This document shows, in pieces, positions 1 through 8,263 of a DNA stretch of 17,579 bases (positions are counted from its first letter, which is position 1; every line of letters starts with the position of its first letter). The stretch is from Desulfohalobiaceae bacterium (GTDB taxonomy: Bacteria; Desulfobacterota; Desulfovibrionia; Desulfovibrionales; Desulfothermaceae), in assembly GCA_021737115.1 (NCBI GenBank), contig JAIPER010000022.1, positions 1 through 17,579 on the forward strand, in the 5' to 3' direction. A program made the translations under genes and the position numbers. The notes under the pieces are model-generated. The model had not been told where the DNA came from and ran no database searches. It saw only the letters and a program-made list of their open reading frames with translations.

Positions 1-49
1 CAAAAAACAAGAACAGAGCGAGCCGAACGTGCTTGTTGCTTATTCTGTG

Positions 50-102
50 TTTGGAATTTGTCATTTGAGATTTATTTGTGATTTGGTGCTTGGGATTTGG
101 AA
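50..102. repeat. Degenerate 7-bp tandem repeat, TTTGNNA type
   Basis: The stretch reads as near-continuous heptads: TTTGGAA (50-56), TTTGTCA (57-63), TTTGAGA (64-70), a TTTA insertion, TTTGTGA (75-81), an 8-mer TTTGGTGC, a 6-mer TTGGGA and TTTGGAA again (96-102). It is AT-rich and contrasts with the GC-rich genes. It lies upstream of the SUMF1-like gene, directly before the palindrome at 120-147. Low-complexity heptads of this look occur between genes in some Desulfobacterota, from memory only. No coding function is suggested. Confidence 0.7.
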
Positions 103-119
103 TTTCATGTTCTATTCAA

Positions 120-147
120 TTTGGGTTGCGGGCGAAGCCCGCTTTAA
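120..147 (+). repeat. REP-like palindromic element, copy 1 (inverted copy at 10984-11011)
   Basis: All 28 bases match the reverse complement of 10984-11011 exactly, and the identity stops at both ends. Inside it is a hairpin GCGGGC-GAA-GCCCGC (128-142), with a 6-bp stem and a 3-base loop. A small dispersed extragenic palindrome fits best. Two copies in one window, both outside genes and about 10.9 kb apart in inverted orientation, suggest a family repeated across the genome. Confidence 0.75.
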
Positions 148-194
148 TTAACATAAAGATCATAGACGCCCTGACCAGCCGTATGGAGAAGCCT

Positions 195-1022
195 ATGACC
201 CAGCCGCGAAGAACCATTGCAAGAGACATACTTATCCTGGCTGCGCCCCTCTTCTGTATTCTTCTTCTGTCCGCCCGGGCGGAAGGACAGGAGAAGACCC
301 TGACCAACTCCCTGGGTATGGAGTTTGTCCTCATCGAGCCGGGATCGTTCATGATGGGCAGCCCCGAAGAGGAAATCCATCGCAACGTGAGCGAAAAGCG
401 GCACGAGGTCGAAATCGAGAATGCCTTCTATTTCCAGACCACCGAGGTAACCTTAAAGCAGTGGTGGGCCGTCATGGGTAAAAAATGGCTCTTTCCCAGG
501 AAAGGCCCCAAAGATTCGCCGGTGACCAAGGTCTCCTGGCATGACTGCCAATCGTTTATCAACAGAATGAACAGCCGCACCGGAGAGACCTATCGCCTGC
601 CCAGCGAAGCCGAATGGGAATACGCCTGCCGGGCCGGGACGGAGAAGGCCTACAGCTGGGGTGATGAAATCGACTGTTCCCGGGCCATGTACGCCAACAA
701 TGAATCCAAGTACGACCAATGCGTTTCCTATGTCAGATCCCAAGACTTGGAGGTAAACTCCCCGGCCCCAGTCGGAAGTTATGCCCCCAACCCCTGGGGA
801 CTCTATGACATGCACGGCAATGTCTGGGAATGGTGCCGGGACTGTTTCGGGAGCTACACCTCCATGACGGAGCGGGGGACCTTTGAATGCAGCCGCCGCG
901 TCCGCCGGGGAGGCAGCTGGTTCAGCCACGGCTCGGCCCTGCGCTGCGCCAACCGGGCCTATGCCCACCCCTCTTCCAAATTCAAGACCACCGGCTTCAG
1001 ACTCGTCAAAGAGGTCCCCTGA
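195..1022 (+). CDS. Secreted SUMF1/FGE-sulfatase-domain protein without the FGE catalytic cysteines
   Basis: A 275-residue protein. ATG 195 is chosen because GGAGAA (185-190) lies 4 bases upstream; longer in-frame starts at 78 and 183 run into the repeats or lack a good ribosome site. Residues 1-30 look like a Sec signal: basic start, hydrophobic core LILAAPLFCILLL, then ARAEG. The rest is one SUMF1 domain, with NSLGMEFVLIEPGSFMMGS at the start, YRLPSEAEWEYACRAG in the middle, GLYDMHGNVWEWCRD later, and RRGGSW plus TTGFRLV at the end. In true formylglycine-generating enzymes two cysteines follow RGGS(W/Y); here that stretch is FSHGSALRCANR and neither position is cysteine. A binding or structural role is more likely than sulfatase maturation. 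The stop overlaps the next start (TGATG), which implies translational coupling. No sulfatase gene is in the window. Confidence 0.88.
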   Translation: MTQPRRTIARDILILAAPLFCILLLSARAEGQEKTLTNSLGMEFVLIEPGSFMMGSPEEEIHRNVSEKRHEVEIENAFYFQTTEVTLKQWWAVMGKKWLFPRKGPKDSPVTKVSWHDCQSFINRMNSRTGETYRLPSEAEWEYACRAGTEKAYSWGDEIDCSRAMYANNESKYDQCVSYVRSQDLEVNSPAPVGSYAPNPWGLYDMHGNVWEWCRDCFGSYTSMTERGTFECSRRVRRGGSWFSHGSALRCANRAYAHPSSKFKTTGFRLVKEVP

Positions 1023-4000
1023 TGCGGGATGTCCTGCTCAACTGGCTCAAGCTCTATGAGGAGGAGATCGTCATCTTTCTGTGGACCGCGGCCCTGCTTT
1101 TCCTGATCCGCAGCTCGGGAATGATCTTAAACAATTACGCGGAAACCACCTTTTTGAAGAGGTACGGGGTTGAGTACCTGCCCATCGTGAACATGCTCAA
1201 CTCCATAGCCACCCTGGTGGTCACCGGCATCCTGGCCGCCATCATGGCCAGACTGCCCGAGGCCAAACTTCTGGCCTATCTCTTTATCTTCTGCGGGGTG
1301 AGCGTCACCGCCATCCGTTTCCTCATTCCCCTGGGATACGAATTGATCTATCCCATCCTGTTCATGCTCAAGAGCCAGTTCGAACTCCTGCAGGCCCTTC
1401 TGTTCTGGAACCTGGCCAACGACCTTTTCAATACCAGACAGTCGAAACGGATCTTTCCCCTGCTCACCGCCGGCGGGGTCATAGGCCTGATCATCGGCAG
1501 TTTCGGAACCCCCTATCTGGCCGATGCCTTCAGATTGGACAACCTGCTGTTTGTCTACCTGGGGACCACCCTGCTGGGCGCCCTGGTGGTTACGGGCATG
1601 AGCCGGCAACTCCCCCTGCTGCCCCGGGCCGAAAAAAAAGGAGGGAAAAAACCCGCCAAGCGCACCCCGATGCTCGAGGAATTCAAAAAGGTCCTGCCCC
1701 TGCTCAGGGAATCGGCCCTGCTGAAAATCGTGCTGGTTTTGACCTTCATGCCCAATGTGGTCATCCCGATCATGAACTACCAGTTCAATTTTGCCGTGGA
1801 CGAATACTTTGCCAGTGAATCCGGCATGCTTGATTTTTTCGGGTACTTCCGGGGGGTCCTGAACATCATCAGCCTGATCATCCTGCTCTTTGTGGGACGG
1901 CTTTACGGCCGCTTCGGGCTTCCGGTGGCCCTGATGTTCCATCCCTTCAACTACATGATCGCCTTTATGGCCTTTCTCCTGCGCTTCGACATCTTCTCGG
2001 CCGTGTACGCCAGAATGTCGACTAACATCCTAAGGACCACCATCAACATACCGGCCACCTCGATCCTCATCGGTCTCTTTCCCGAATCCTACCGGGCCCT
2101 GGTCAGACCCTTTCTCAGGGGAACGGTGGTCAGGGTGGGGCTGTTTCTTGGCTCCGGCATCATCCTTCTGTCCGCCAATTACTTCCATCCCAGATATCTT
2201 TCCCTGGTGGCCCTGCCCTTTGTCCTGGCCTGGGTGACCGCCCCCTTTATACTCAAAAAAAAGTATGCCTCCATCCTCATGGACCTTATCTCCAAGAACC
2301 TCCTCGACCTGAAAAGCCTGGAAGAGGAGAACCTGGGCAATCTCTTCAAAAAAGACGCGGTCGGCGACGAATTGGTGGAATCCTTTCTGCAGGCACAGGG
2401 GTCTGACGCCCTCTGGTATGCCCGGCTTCTGAAAAACCTGAACGTGAAAAACCTGGACGGTCTCATCCTGTCCGTCCTGGACAAACAAGACGTCCAGACC
2501 CGGATCCAATTGCTGGAAATGCTCTCCGATCAGCCCGGGCCGGACACTGCAAAACGCCTCAAGGAGCTCATCGATCCGGATATTCCGGAACTGACCGTGG
2601 CTGTCCTGAAAACCATCAAGCGAATCAAGCCCCCGGACAAGGATGTCCTTGACCTGGAAGCCCTGCTTAATGACCCTCACCCTGAAGTCAGCGGCCAGGC
2701 CGCCGGATGCCTGCATCAGGTTTCACCTGAATACTACAGATCCCTCCTTGACTCCTGGCTGGATTCCGGAGACCACCGCCAGCAAAGGGCGGGGATTATA
2801 GCCGCCGGAGAAACCGGAGACGAGTATTTCTCATCCAGGATGAAGGCCATGCTCAAAGACAAAAGCCATGAACAACTCATTGCAGACATCCTCAAGGCCC
2901 TGTCCAAGCTCGGCCAGACCGACCTCAACGATCAGGCCCTCGATTTTCTGAACCACCCCGATCCCTGCATCCGATTCTCCGCCCTGGAGGTTCTTAATAT
3001 CACGGACGAAAACACACTACAAAGAACAATCAACTTTCTTGGTGATCCGGAATCATCCCTTCGGGAACTGGCCAAGGAAAAGATCCTCAATGGAGATTAC
3101 GTGAACGGCCAGACCCTCATAGAATCTCTGGGACGGCCCAACAGGCGACTCAGGGAGGCCGTGTTTGATCTACTGGAAAACCTCAACATACGAGACATAG
3201 AACTCTTTCGTTTTACCAGGGAAGGGTTGGAAAAGGCATACACGTCTCTGGCCAAAGCCCGGGCCCTGGACCGGATGCCGGACAGCAACCGCAAAGTTTT
3301 GCTCCGGGAGCACCTTTATCAGAAGAAAGACCTTCTGATAGAGGACATCTTCCGGGTCATGGCCATCCACGGCCAGGACAGCAGGATGCGCACCGTCTTC
3401 ATGGGGCTCTTTTCCAGAGATTCCCGCCAGCGGGCCAACAGCATCGAACTCCTCGGCGACATCATGGACCGCAAACTCTTTGAGATGTTTCTGCCTTTGA
3501 TCGAGGGGTCCTCCCTGTACCAGACCCTGGCCTCAGGGAAACAGTTTTTCAAGCTTCCCGGGTACGATCCTCCTTCGAAACACCTACTTCCGGCACTACT
3601 TAAGGATCAGGACTGGATAGAAGCCTTGCTGGCCCTGAATTATCTCAAAGACCTCGGGGAGGAGGCAAAGCAACACAGCGAGATCCTGAACAGTCTGTTG
3701 TCCTCAGCTAATCCCCATCTCAGACAAGCGGCCCGCCAGGTCAGCGAACAGAAATTGAACGAGGTTGACTCAGAGGAACAAGTCATGGATAATAGGCTTA
3801 CTACTGCAGACAAGATACTTCTTTTGAAAAAAATCGCCATCTTTTCCGGCCTGACCGTGAGTGAACTGGGTGCCATCGCCGCGGTCACCGAAGAAAAGGA
3901 CTACCCGGAAGGGGAAACCGTGATCAAGGAAGGCGAACCGGGAGAAGAGGTTTTCCTGATCATCGCCGGGGAGGTGGAAGTAGTCAAGCAGCGGGGACAA

Positions 4001-4240
4001 CAGGAGATCACCCTGGATACCATGGAGGTCGGAAATTACTTCGGGGAAATGGCCCTCTTCGAAGAGGCCAAACGATCGGCTACCATTCGAACCAAACGGC
4101 CCTCGCGTTTTCTGGTCCTGCACAAGCAGGAATTCAACGAACTGGTCAGAGAATACCCCAGAATCGCTCTGCAGATCTGTACCGTCTTGAGCCATCGACT
4201 CCGAAATCTTCAATCGAAATTGACCCAGGGCGGGGCTTGA
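1022..4240 (+). CDS. NTT/MFS-like membrane protein fused to a HEAT-like region and a cyclic-nucleotide-binding domain
   Basis: A 1072-residue protein that starts at ATG 1022 inside the stop of the gene before it (TGATG); an open frame from 887 exists but lies over the upstream gene. Residues about 1-440 are strongly hydrophobic with many membrane segments and resemble the ATP/ADP-translocase (NTT, Npt1/Npt2-type) or MFS fold. Residues about 450-920 are leucine-rich paired helices with HEAT-like turns such as LNDPHPEV (about 549), LNHPDPCIR (about 642) and SSANPHLRQAA (about 895). Residues about 935-1065 form a cNMP-binding domain. Its phosphate-binding cassette FGEMALFEEAKRSATI begins at F1007 and keeps the glycine, glutamate and arginine (R1018) normally needed to hold the cyclic nucleotide. 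Transport substrate is unknown. A nucleotide-gated transporter or a membrane sensor are both possible. Domain calls are from motif reading; the NTT assignment is the weakest. Confidence 0.85.
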   Translation: MRDVLLNWLKLYEEEIVIFLWTAALLFLIRSSGMILNNYAETTFLKRYGVEYLPIVNMLNSIATLVVTGILAAIMARLPEAKLLAYLFIFCGVSVTAIRFLIPLGYELIYPILFMLKSQFELLQALLFWNLANDLFNTRQSKRIFPLLTAGGVIGLIIGSFGTPYLADAFRLDNLLFVYLGTTLLGALVVTGMSRQLPLLPRAEKKGGKKPAKRTPMLEEFKKVLPLLRESALLKIVLVLTFMPNVVIPIMNYQFNFAVDEYFASESGMLDFFGYFRGVLNIISLIILLFVGRLYGRFGLPVALMFHPFNYMIAFMAFLLRFDIFSAVYARMSTNILRTTINIPATSILIGLFPESYRALVRPFLRGTVVRVGLFLGSGIILLSANYFHPRYLSLVALPFVLAWVTAPFILKKKYASILMDLISKNLLDLKSLEEENLGNLFKKDAVGDELVESFLQAQGSDALWYARLLKNLNVKNLDGLILSVLDKQDVQTRIQLLEMLSDQPGPDTAKRLKELIDPDIPELTVAVLKTIKRIKPPDKDVLDLEALLNDPHPEVSGQAAGCLHQVSPEYYRSLLDSWLDSGDHRQQRAGIIAAGETGDEYFSSRMKAMLKDKSHEQLIADILKALSKLGQTDLNDQALDFLNHPDPCIRFSALEVLNITDENTLQRTINFLGDPESSLRELAKEKILNGDYVNGQTLIESLGRPNRRLREAVFDLLENLNIRDIELFRFTREGLEKAYTSLAKARALDRMPDSNRKVLLREHLYQKKDLLIEDIFRVMAIHGQDSRMRTVFMGLFSRDSRQRANSIELLGDIMDRKLFEMFLPLIEGSSLYQTLASGKQFFKLPGYDPPSKHLLPALLKDQDWIEALLALNYLKDLGEEAKQHSEILNSLLSSANPHLRQAARQVSEQKLNEVDSEEQVMDNRLTTADKILLLKKIAIFSGLTVSELGAIAAVTEEKDYPEGETVIKEGEPGEEVFLIIAGEVEVVKQRGQQEITLDTMEVGNYFGEMALFEEAKRSATIRTKRPSRFLVLHKQEFNELVREYPRIALQICTVLSHRLRNLQSKLTQGGA

Positions 4241-4343
4241 GCCCTTGCTGGAAGTATACAATACTGCTCCAATTTTAAATTTAAGTCTCTCATTTTAAAT
4301 AGATACGTCATTATTGCCATGACTGCACGAGGTCTGAAGTCTG

Positions 4344-5348
4344 ATGCAAGTAGCTTTCTTAATGGATAGACTCGAAAACATAGACCCGCTTTTCGAAACC
4401 ACCGCCTCCTTGATGTACGAGTGCAATCAACGGGGACATTCAGTCTTTTTTTTAGAGCCCCACGATATTTATGTCCGCAATCAGAAGATCGTGGCCCGGA
4501 TGAAGGACATCACCGTCTCCATGGACCTGTCACTAAAAGAGTACTGGGCCAGGATCATCAGCCAGCAGAAAAAAGAGACCCTGAGCTTCGAGACCCTGAC
4601 CGAACTCGACGCCCTGTTTCTGCGAAAGGACCCCCCTTTGAATTACAGCACCATGGAACTGCTGGCCCCGATCTCGGACCAGGTCTTCATGATCAACGAT
4701 CCCTGCGGCATGATCCTGGGCAACAGCAAGATGTACATCCTCAATTTCGGCGAACTCATACCCGAGACCCACATTTCCCGGGACCCGCCTCGTCTGCGCA
4801 AAATCATCGACAATTTCGGCGGGGACATGGTCATCAAACCTTTATGCCGGTTCGGGGGACAGGGGATCATCAAGGTCAGCACCAGGGATCCGGAAAACCT
4901 GAATTCCCTGATCAACTACTATGTCGGTGCCCACAGGCCCTATGGGGAACGGGAACAGATCATGGTTCAGGAGTACATCAAAGCGGTCAAAGACCAGGGA
5001 GATGTTCGGATACTGCTGCTAAACGGAGAAATTCTGGGGGCCATGCGCAGAAAACCTCCTGACGGCAGTTTCAGGACCAACATTCACGCCGGAGGCAGGG
5101 CCTTCCAGCATGAGCTCACACCCCAGGAACAGGCCGTTTGTGAAACGCTCAAACCCAGACTTCAGAGGGACGGTCTCTATTTTGTAGGCCTGGACCTCAT
5201 CGATGGCAAGCTGATCGAAGTCAACTGCATCAGTCCCGGCGGCATTCCCAGGATCAACCGGCTGAACAAGAATAAGCTGGAGACCAAAATCATCGATTTT
5301 ACAGAAAAAATGGTCCGGCACTCCAGAAGGACCATGCAACCAAATTGA
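4344..5348 (+). CDS. gshB: Glutathione-synthetase-like ATP-grasp ligase
   Basis: A 334-residue protein, close to the usual length of bacterial GshB (about 315). It is collinear with E. coli GshB: MDRLENI near the start, FLRKDPPLNY (R94-K95-D96-P97), GDMVIKPLCRFGGQGI with K165 as the likely ATP-binding lysine, QEYIKAVKDQGDVRILL, AGGRAFQHELTPQE and VGLDLIDGKLIEVNC. E292 and N294 in the last segment match the metal ligands of the family. GshB joins gamma-glutamylcysteine to glycine using ATP in the cytosol. The C-terminal substrate loop differs (CISPGGIPRIN), so a related ligase activity cannot be excluded. No gshA is in the window. ATG 4344 has only a weak, distant GAGG (4329-4332). The gene ends 15 bases before the ABC binding protein, so joint transcription is likely. 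Confidence 0.82.
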   Translation: MQVAFLMDRLENIDPLFETTASLMYECNQRGHSVFFLEPHDIYVRNQKIVARMKDITVSMDLSLKEYWARIISQQKKETLSFETLTELDALFLRKDPPLNYSTMELLAPISDQVFMINDPCGMILGNSKMYILNFGELIPETHISRDPPRLRKIIDNFGGDMVIKPLCRFGGQGIIKVSTRDPENLNSLINYYVGAHRPYGEREQIMVQEYIKAVKDQGDVRILLLNGEILGAMRRKPPDGSFRTNIHAGGRAFQHELTPQEQAVCETLKPRLQRDGLYFVGLDLIDGKLIEVNCISPGGIPRINRLNKNKLETKIIDFTEKMVRHSRRTMQPN

Positions 5349-5363
5349 AACATGGAGGTTTTT

Positions 5364-7076
5364 ATGAATCAACCTGCACGCCTCGTTCAGGGTTTTGTAT
5401 TTTTCGTCTTGTTGCTGCCCCTTTTTTTGTCCACCGGCTGGGCCAAGGAAAACGAGACGACTCTGAAAATCGGCATCTCCGAGGAGCCAAGGACTTTGAA
5501 CATCTGGCTGGCCAGCGACGCCAACTCCAGAAAAGCACTTTCCCTGATCTATCAACCCCTGTATACCCGCAACCCCGATACCATGCGTATCACCCCGTGG
5601 CTGGCCGAATCAATGCCGGTTTACGATCCCCGGGAAATCTCCTACACCGTCAGGCTCAGACCCGCCAAATGGGCCGACGGTTCAGAGGTGACCGCCGATG
5701 ATGTCGTCTTCACCGTCAATCTCATCCAGGAGTTCGAAGTACCCAGGTACTATTCCAAATGGGATTTCGTGCGCAAGGTCGAGGCCGTGGATAAAAGAAC
5801 CGTCAAGTTTTACCTCAAAGAACCCAAAGCCATTTTTACCACCCGGACCCTGGTCAACTACATCGTTTCCCGCAAGGAATGGGAGCCCCTGGCCGAAAAG
5901 GCCAAAACCAAGGAAAAGCCCCTGACCGCCCTGGTCAACACCAAGGTCGAAAGCCCCCTGGGCTGTGGCCCCTTTGCCCTTGAAGACTGGAAGGAAGGGA
6001 CCTCGCTGCATTTCACCAGGAACGAGCACTTCTTCGGGCAAAACCAGACCCTTGCACAGCGGAAACTGGGACCTCATGTCGACAAGATTCTATTTAAGAT
6101 CTATGGAACCGCTGACGTGGCCATTCTGGCCCTGAAGAAAGGAAACATAGATTTTCTGTGGTGGGGGATCCAGCCCGGATACATTCCGGATCTCAAAAAA
6201 GACGAAGATGTCCGGGTCTTTCTCAGTGAAAAAAGCGCCCTCTACTTCATGGGCTACAACGTCAGGAAAAAACCCTTCTCGGATCGGTATCTGCGGCAGG
6301 CCACGGCCATCGTGACCGACAAGGACTTCTTCGTCAAGCGTGTCCTGCAGGGCTACGCCAGCCGCATGGACTCCATCGTCCCTGCCGAGAACACCTTCTG
6401 GCATGCCGATGACCTGCCCCACTACGGCCAGGGGTTGTCCCGGGATGAACGGATCAAAAAAGCGACCGCTCTCCTGGCGGAAAACGGATACTCCTGGAAG
6501 ACTCCGCCGGTGGACGAGGACGGCAACGTCGGGTCTCCCTCTGATATCATCCTGCCCAGCGGCCAGCCCATGCAGAAATTCGTGATCCTGACCCCGCCGG
6601 CCGATTACGACCCGAACCGGGCCACCTGCGGGCTCATGATTCAGGAATGGCTCAACGATCTTGGCATTCCGGCCATTGCCAGGCCCATGTCCTTTGGGGC
6701 CCTGCTGCAGAAGGTCAAGGGGGAACATGACTTCGACGCCTTTATCCTCGGCTACGGCAGACTCTCCCTGGATCCGGACTATCTGCGCAGCTTCTTCCAC
6801 TCCCGCAACGACAAGTCCCGGGGCTGGAACATGAGCGGGTACCACAACCCTGAATTCGATCGCCTGGCCACTAAGTCCGTCTCGGCCATGGATCCGGACA
6901 AACGGCAAGAGTTGATCCATCGGATGCAGGAGATCGTCATGCGGGATCTGCCCTATATTCCCCTGTACAAGCCCCAGGAAATAGAGGCCGCGAACATGAA
7001 ATTCAGTGGATGGGAGCAGATGGTCGGCGGCATCGGAAACCTGTGGTCCATCTGCCAGGTGAAGCCGAACGAATAA
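5364..7076 (+). CDS. Periplasmic substrate-binding protein of a peptide/nickel/glutathione-type ABC importer
   Basis: A 570-residue family 5 extracellular solute-binding protein (DppA/OppA/GsiB type). ATG 5364 is preferred over ATG 5352 because GGAGG (5354-5358) lies 5 bases before it. Residues about 1-27 are a Sec signal with a long hydrophobic run and likely cleavage after STGWA. No lipobox cysteine is present, so the mature protein should be free in the periplasm. Family marks include LKIGISEEPRTLN at the mature start, LRPAKWADGSEVTADDVVFT, YFMGYNVRKKPFSD and RDLPYIPLYKPQE near the end. It captures a small solute, probably a peptide, and passes it to the permeases encoded downstream. A stem-loop after its stop may make its message more abundant than the permease messages. 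Substrate cannot be read from sequence alone. Confidence 0.93.
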   Translation: MNQPARLVQGFVFFVLLLPLFLSTGWAKENETTLKIGISEEPRTLNIWLASDANSRKALSLIYQPLYTRNPDTMRITPWLAESMPVYDPREISYTVRLRPAKWADGSEVTADDVVFTVNLIQEFEVPRYYSKWDFVRKVEAVDKRTVKFYLKEPKAIFTTRTLVNYIVSRKEWEPLAEKAKTKEKPLTALVNTKVESPLGCGPFALEDWKEGTSLHFTRNEHFFGQNQTLAQRKLGPHVDKILFKIYGTADVAILALKKGNIDFLWWGIQPGYIPDLKKDEDVRVFLSEKSALYFMGYNVRKKPFSDRYLRQATAIVTDKDFFVKRVLQGYASRMDSIVPAENTFWHADDLPHYGQGLSRDERIKKATALLAENGYSWKTPPVDEDGNVGSPSDIILPSGQPMQKFVILTPPADYDPNRATCGLMIQEWLNDLGIPAIARPMSFGALLQKVKGEHDFDAFILGYGRLSLDPDYLRSFFHSRNDKSRGWNMSGYHNPEFDRLATKSVSAMDPDKRQELIHRMQEIVMRDLPYIPLYKPQEIEAANMKFSGWEQMVGGIGNLWSICQVKPNE

Positions 7077-7090
7077 CCAGCGGTGAACCT

Positions 7091-7110
7091 GGAACCCTTC
7101 CGGGTTATCC
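7091..7110 (+). other. Stem-loop between binding-protein and permease genes
   Basis: GGAACCC (7091-7097), loop TTCC, then GGGT-TA-TCC (7102-7110) forms a 7-bp stem with a 2-base bulge. No U-run follows. ABC importers often have a weak hairpin at this place that lowers read-through into the permease genes. Heptad-like words (GTGAACC, TGGAACC) at 7083-7096 overlap it, so it could instead be repeat debris. Confidence 0.4.
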
Positions 7111-7192
7111 GGATTAGAACCCCACAGATTATGGCCGATCTGGACTATGAGACCGAGCTCGAGCTGTTCGTTGCGCCGGAGCGTGAACTGAT

Positions 7193-8170
7193 ATGACCCT
7201 GAGGAGACTGATACTACGCAGATCGCTGGAAATCCTGGTCATCTTCTTCTTGATCCTGTCCGGGTTGTTTTTCCTGTTCCACCTGGCTCCGGGGGATCCG
7301 GTCTCCAGGATGGTGGATCCCTCCATGTCCCCGGAAGACGCGGAACTGCTTGTCTCCCAACTCGGACTGGATCAGCCCCTCTGGCTTCGGTACCTGTATT
7401 ACCTAAAAAATTTCTGCACCGGCGACTTTGGCATATCGTTTCATTACGGCCGGCCGGTGGTGGAAGTGATCGGCGAACGTCTGCCCAACACCATTCTCCT
7501 GTTCACGACCTCCATTATTTTGTCGGCCCTGGCCGGGATTTCCTGGGGAAAGCTGGTGGCCTGGTATAAGGGAAAACGGGTCGACACGGTGGTCACCATC
7601 ACCTCCCTGGTCTGTCACACCCTGTTTCTGCCCTGGATCGCCCTGCTTTTCATCTGGGTCTTCGCCTACAAGATCGGGGGCTTTCCCTTAAACGGGATGA
7701 TCTCCCCGGAGCTGTGGTCGGACCCTGCCAGCGGCTGGTTCGTCAAGGCTCTGGACATCTTGCATCACATGCTCCTGCCCCTGTTGACCCTGTCTATCAT
7801 CCATGTGGGTGAATATCTGTTGATCATGCGCAGCAGCATGCTGGAGACCCTTAGCGAGGACTACATTCTCACGGCCAGGGCCAAGGGTTTGAGCGAAAAA
7901 AGAATCCGCAATCGGCACGCCGGGCCAAATGCCTCCCTGCCGGTGGTCACCAATGTCGGTTTGAGCCTGGCCTTTTCCATCAACGGCGGGGCCTTGACCG
8001 AGACCGTTTTCACCTGGCCGGGGATCGGCAGGGAGCTGATCTTTGCCGTGAGCAACAACGACTATCCTCTGGCCCTGGCCTCTTTTTTGTTCATCTCCAT
8101 CGTGGTCCTGGTGGCCAACCTGGTGGTTGACGTGCTCTATGCCTACCTCGATCCGCGGATACGGTATTAA
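7193..8170 (+). CDS. ABC importer permease, DppB/OppB/GsiC type
   Basis: A 325-residue inner-membrane protein, normal length for the family. The first membrane helix is at about residues 11-30 and is followed by the family mark HLAPGDP. Several further helices follow. The cytoplasmic EAA loop that docks on the ATPase spans about residues 222-250 (EDYILTARAKG at 222-232, then 17 residues to LP 249-250). After it come NGGALTETVFTWPGIGREL and the C-terminal YAYLDPRIRY, both typical of DppB. ATG 7193 has GGAG (7178-7181) 11 bases upstream, a rather long spacing. It pairs with the permease at 8264 to form the pore. The EAA loop reads RNRHAGPNASLP where most relatives have a leucine-rich RHALRNALLP; this is a small variation and not damaging. 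Confidence 0.93.
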   Translation: MTLRRLILRRSLEILVIFFLILSGLFFLFHLAPGDPVSRMVDPSMSPEDAELLVSQLGLDQPLWLRYLYYLKNFCTGDFGISFHYGRPVVEVIGERLPNTILLFTTSIILSALAGISWGKLVAWYKGKRVDTVVTITSLVCHTLFLPWIALLFIWVFAYKIGGFPLNGMISPELWSDPASGWFVKALDILHHMLLPLLTLSIIHVGEYLLIMRSSMLETLSEDYILTARAKGLSEKRIRNRHAGPNASLPVVTNVGLSLAFSINGGALTETVFTWPGIGRELIFAVSNNDYPLALASFLFISIVVLVANLVVDVLYAYLDPRIRY

Positions 8171-8263
8171 GTGCCTGATATTCAGACTTCGTACCAGCGT
8201 TTTGATACTTAAGCGTAACTTATTGATATAAATAGTTTTCAAACTTCCAGTGAAATTCCGCTT

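Noticed and set aside
50..147. CRISPR array or phage attachment site at the left edge
   Set aside because: The repeats are 7 bases long without spacers, and no integrase or tRNA gene is present. The heptads and palindrome explain the sequence.
195..1022. Calling the first gene a formylglycine-generating enzyme
   Set aside because: The two catalytic cysteines are absent and no sulfatase is in the window.
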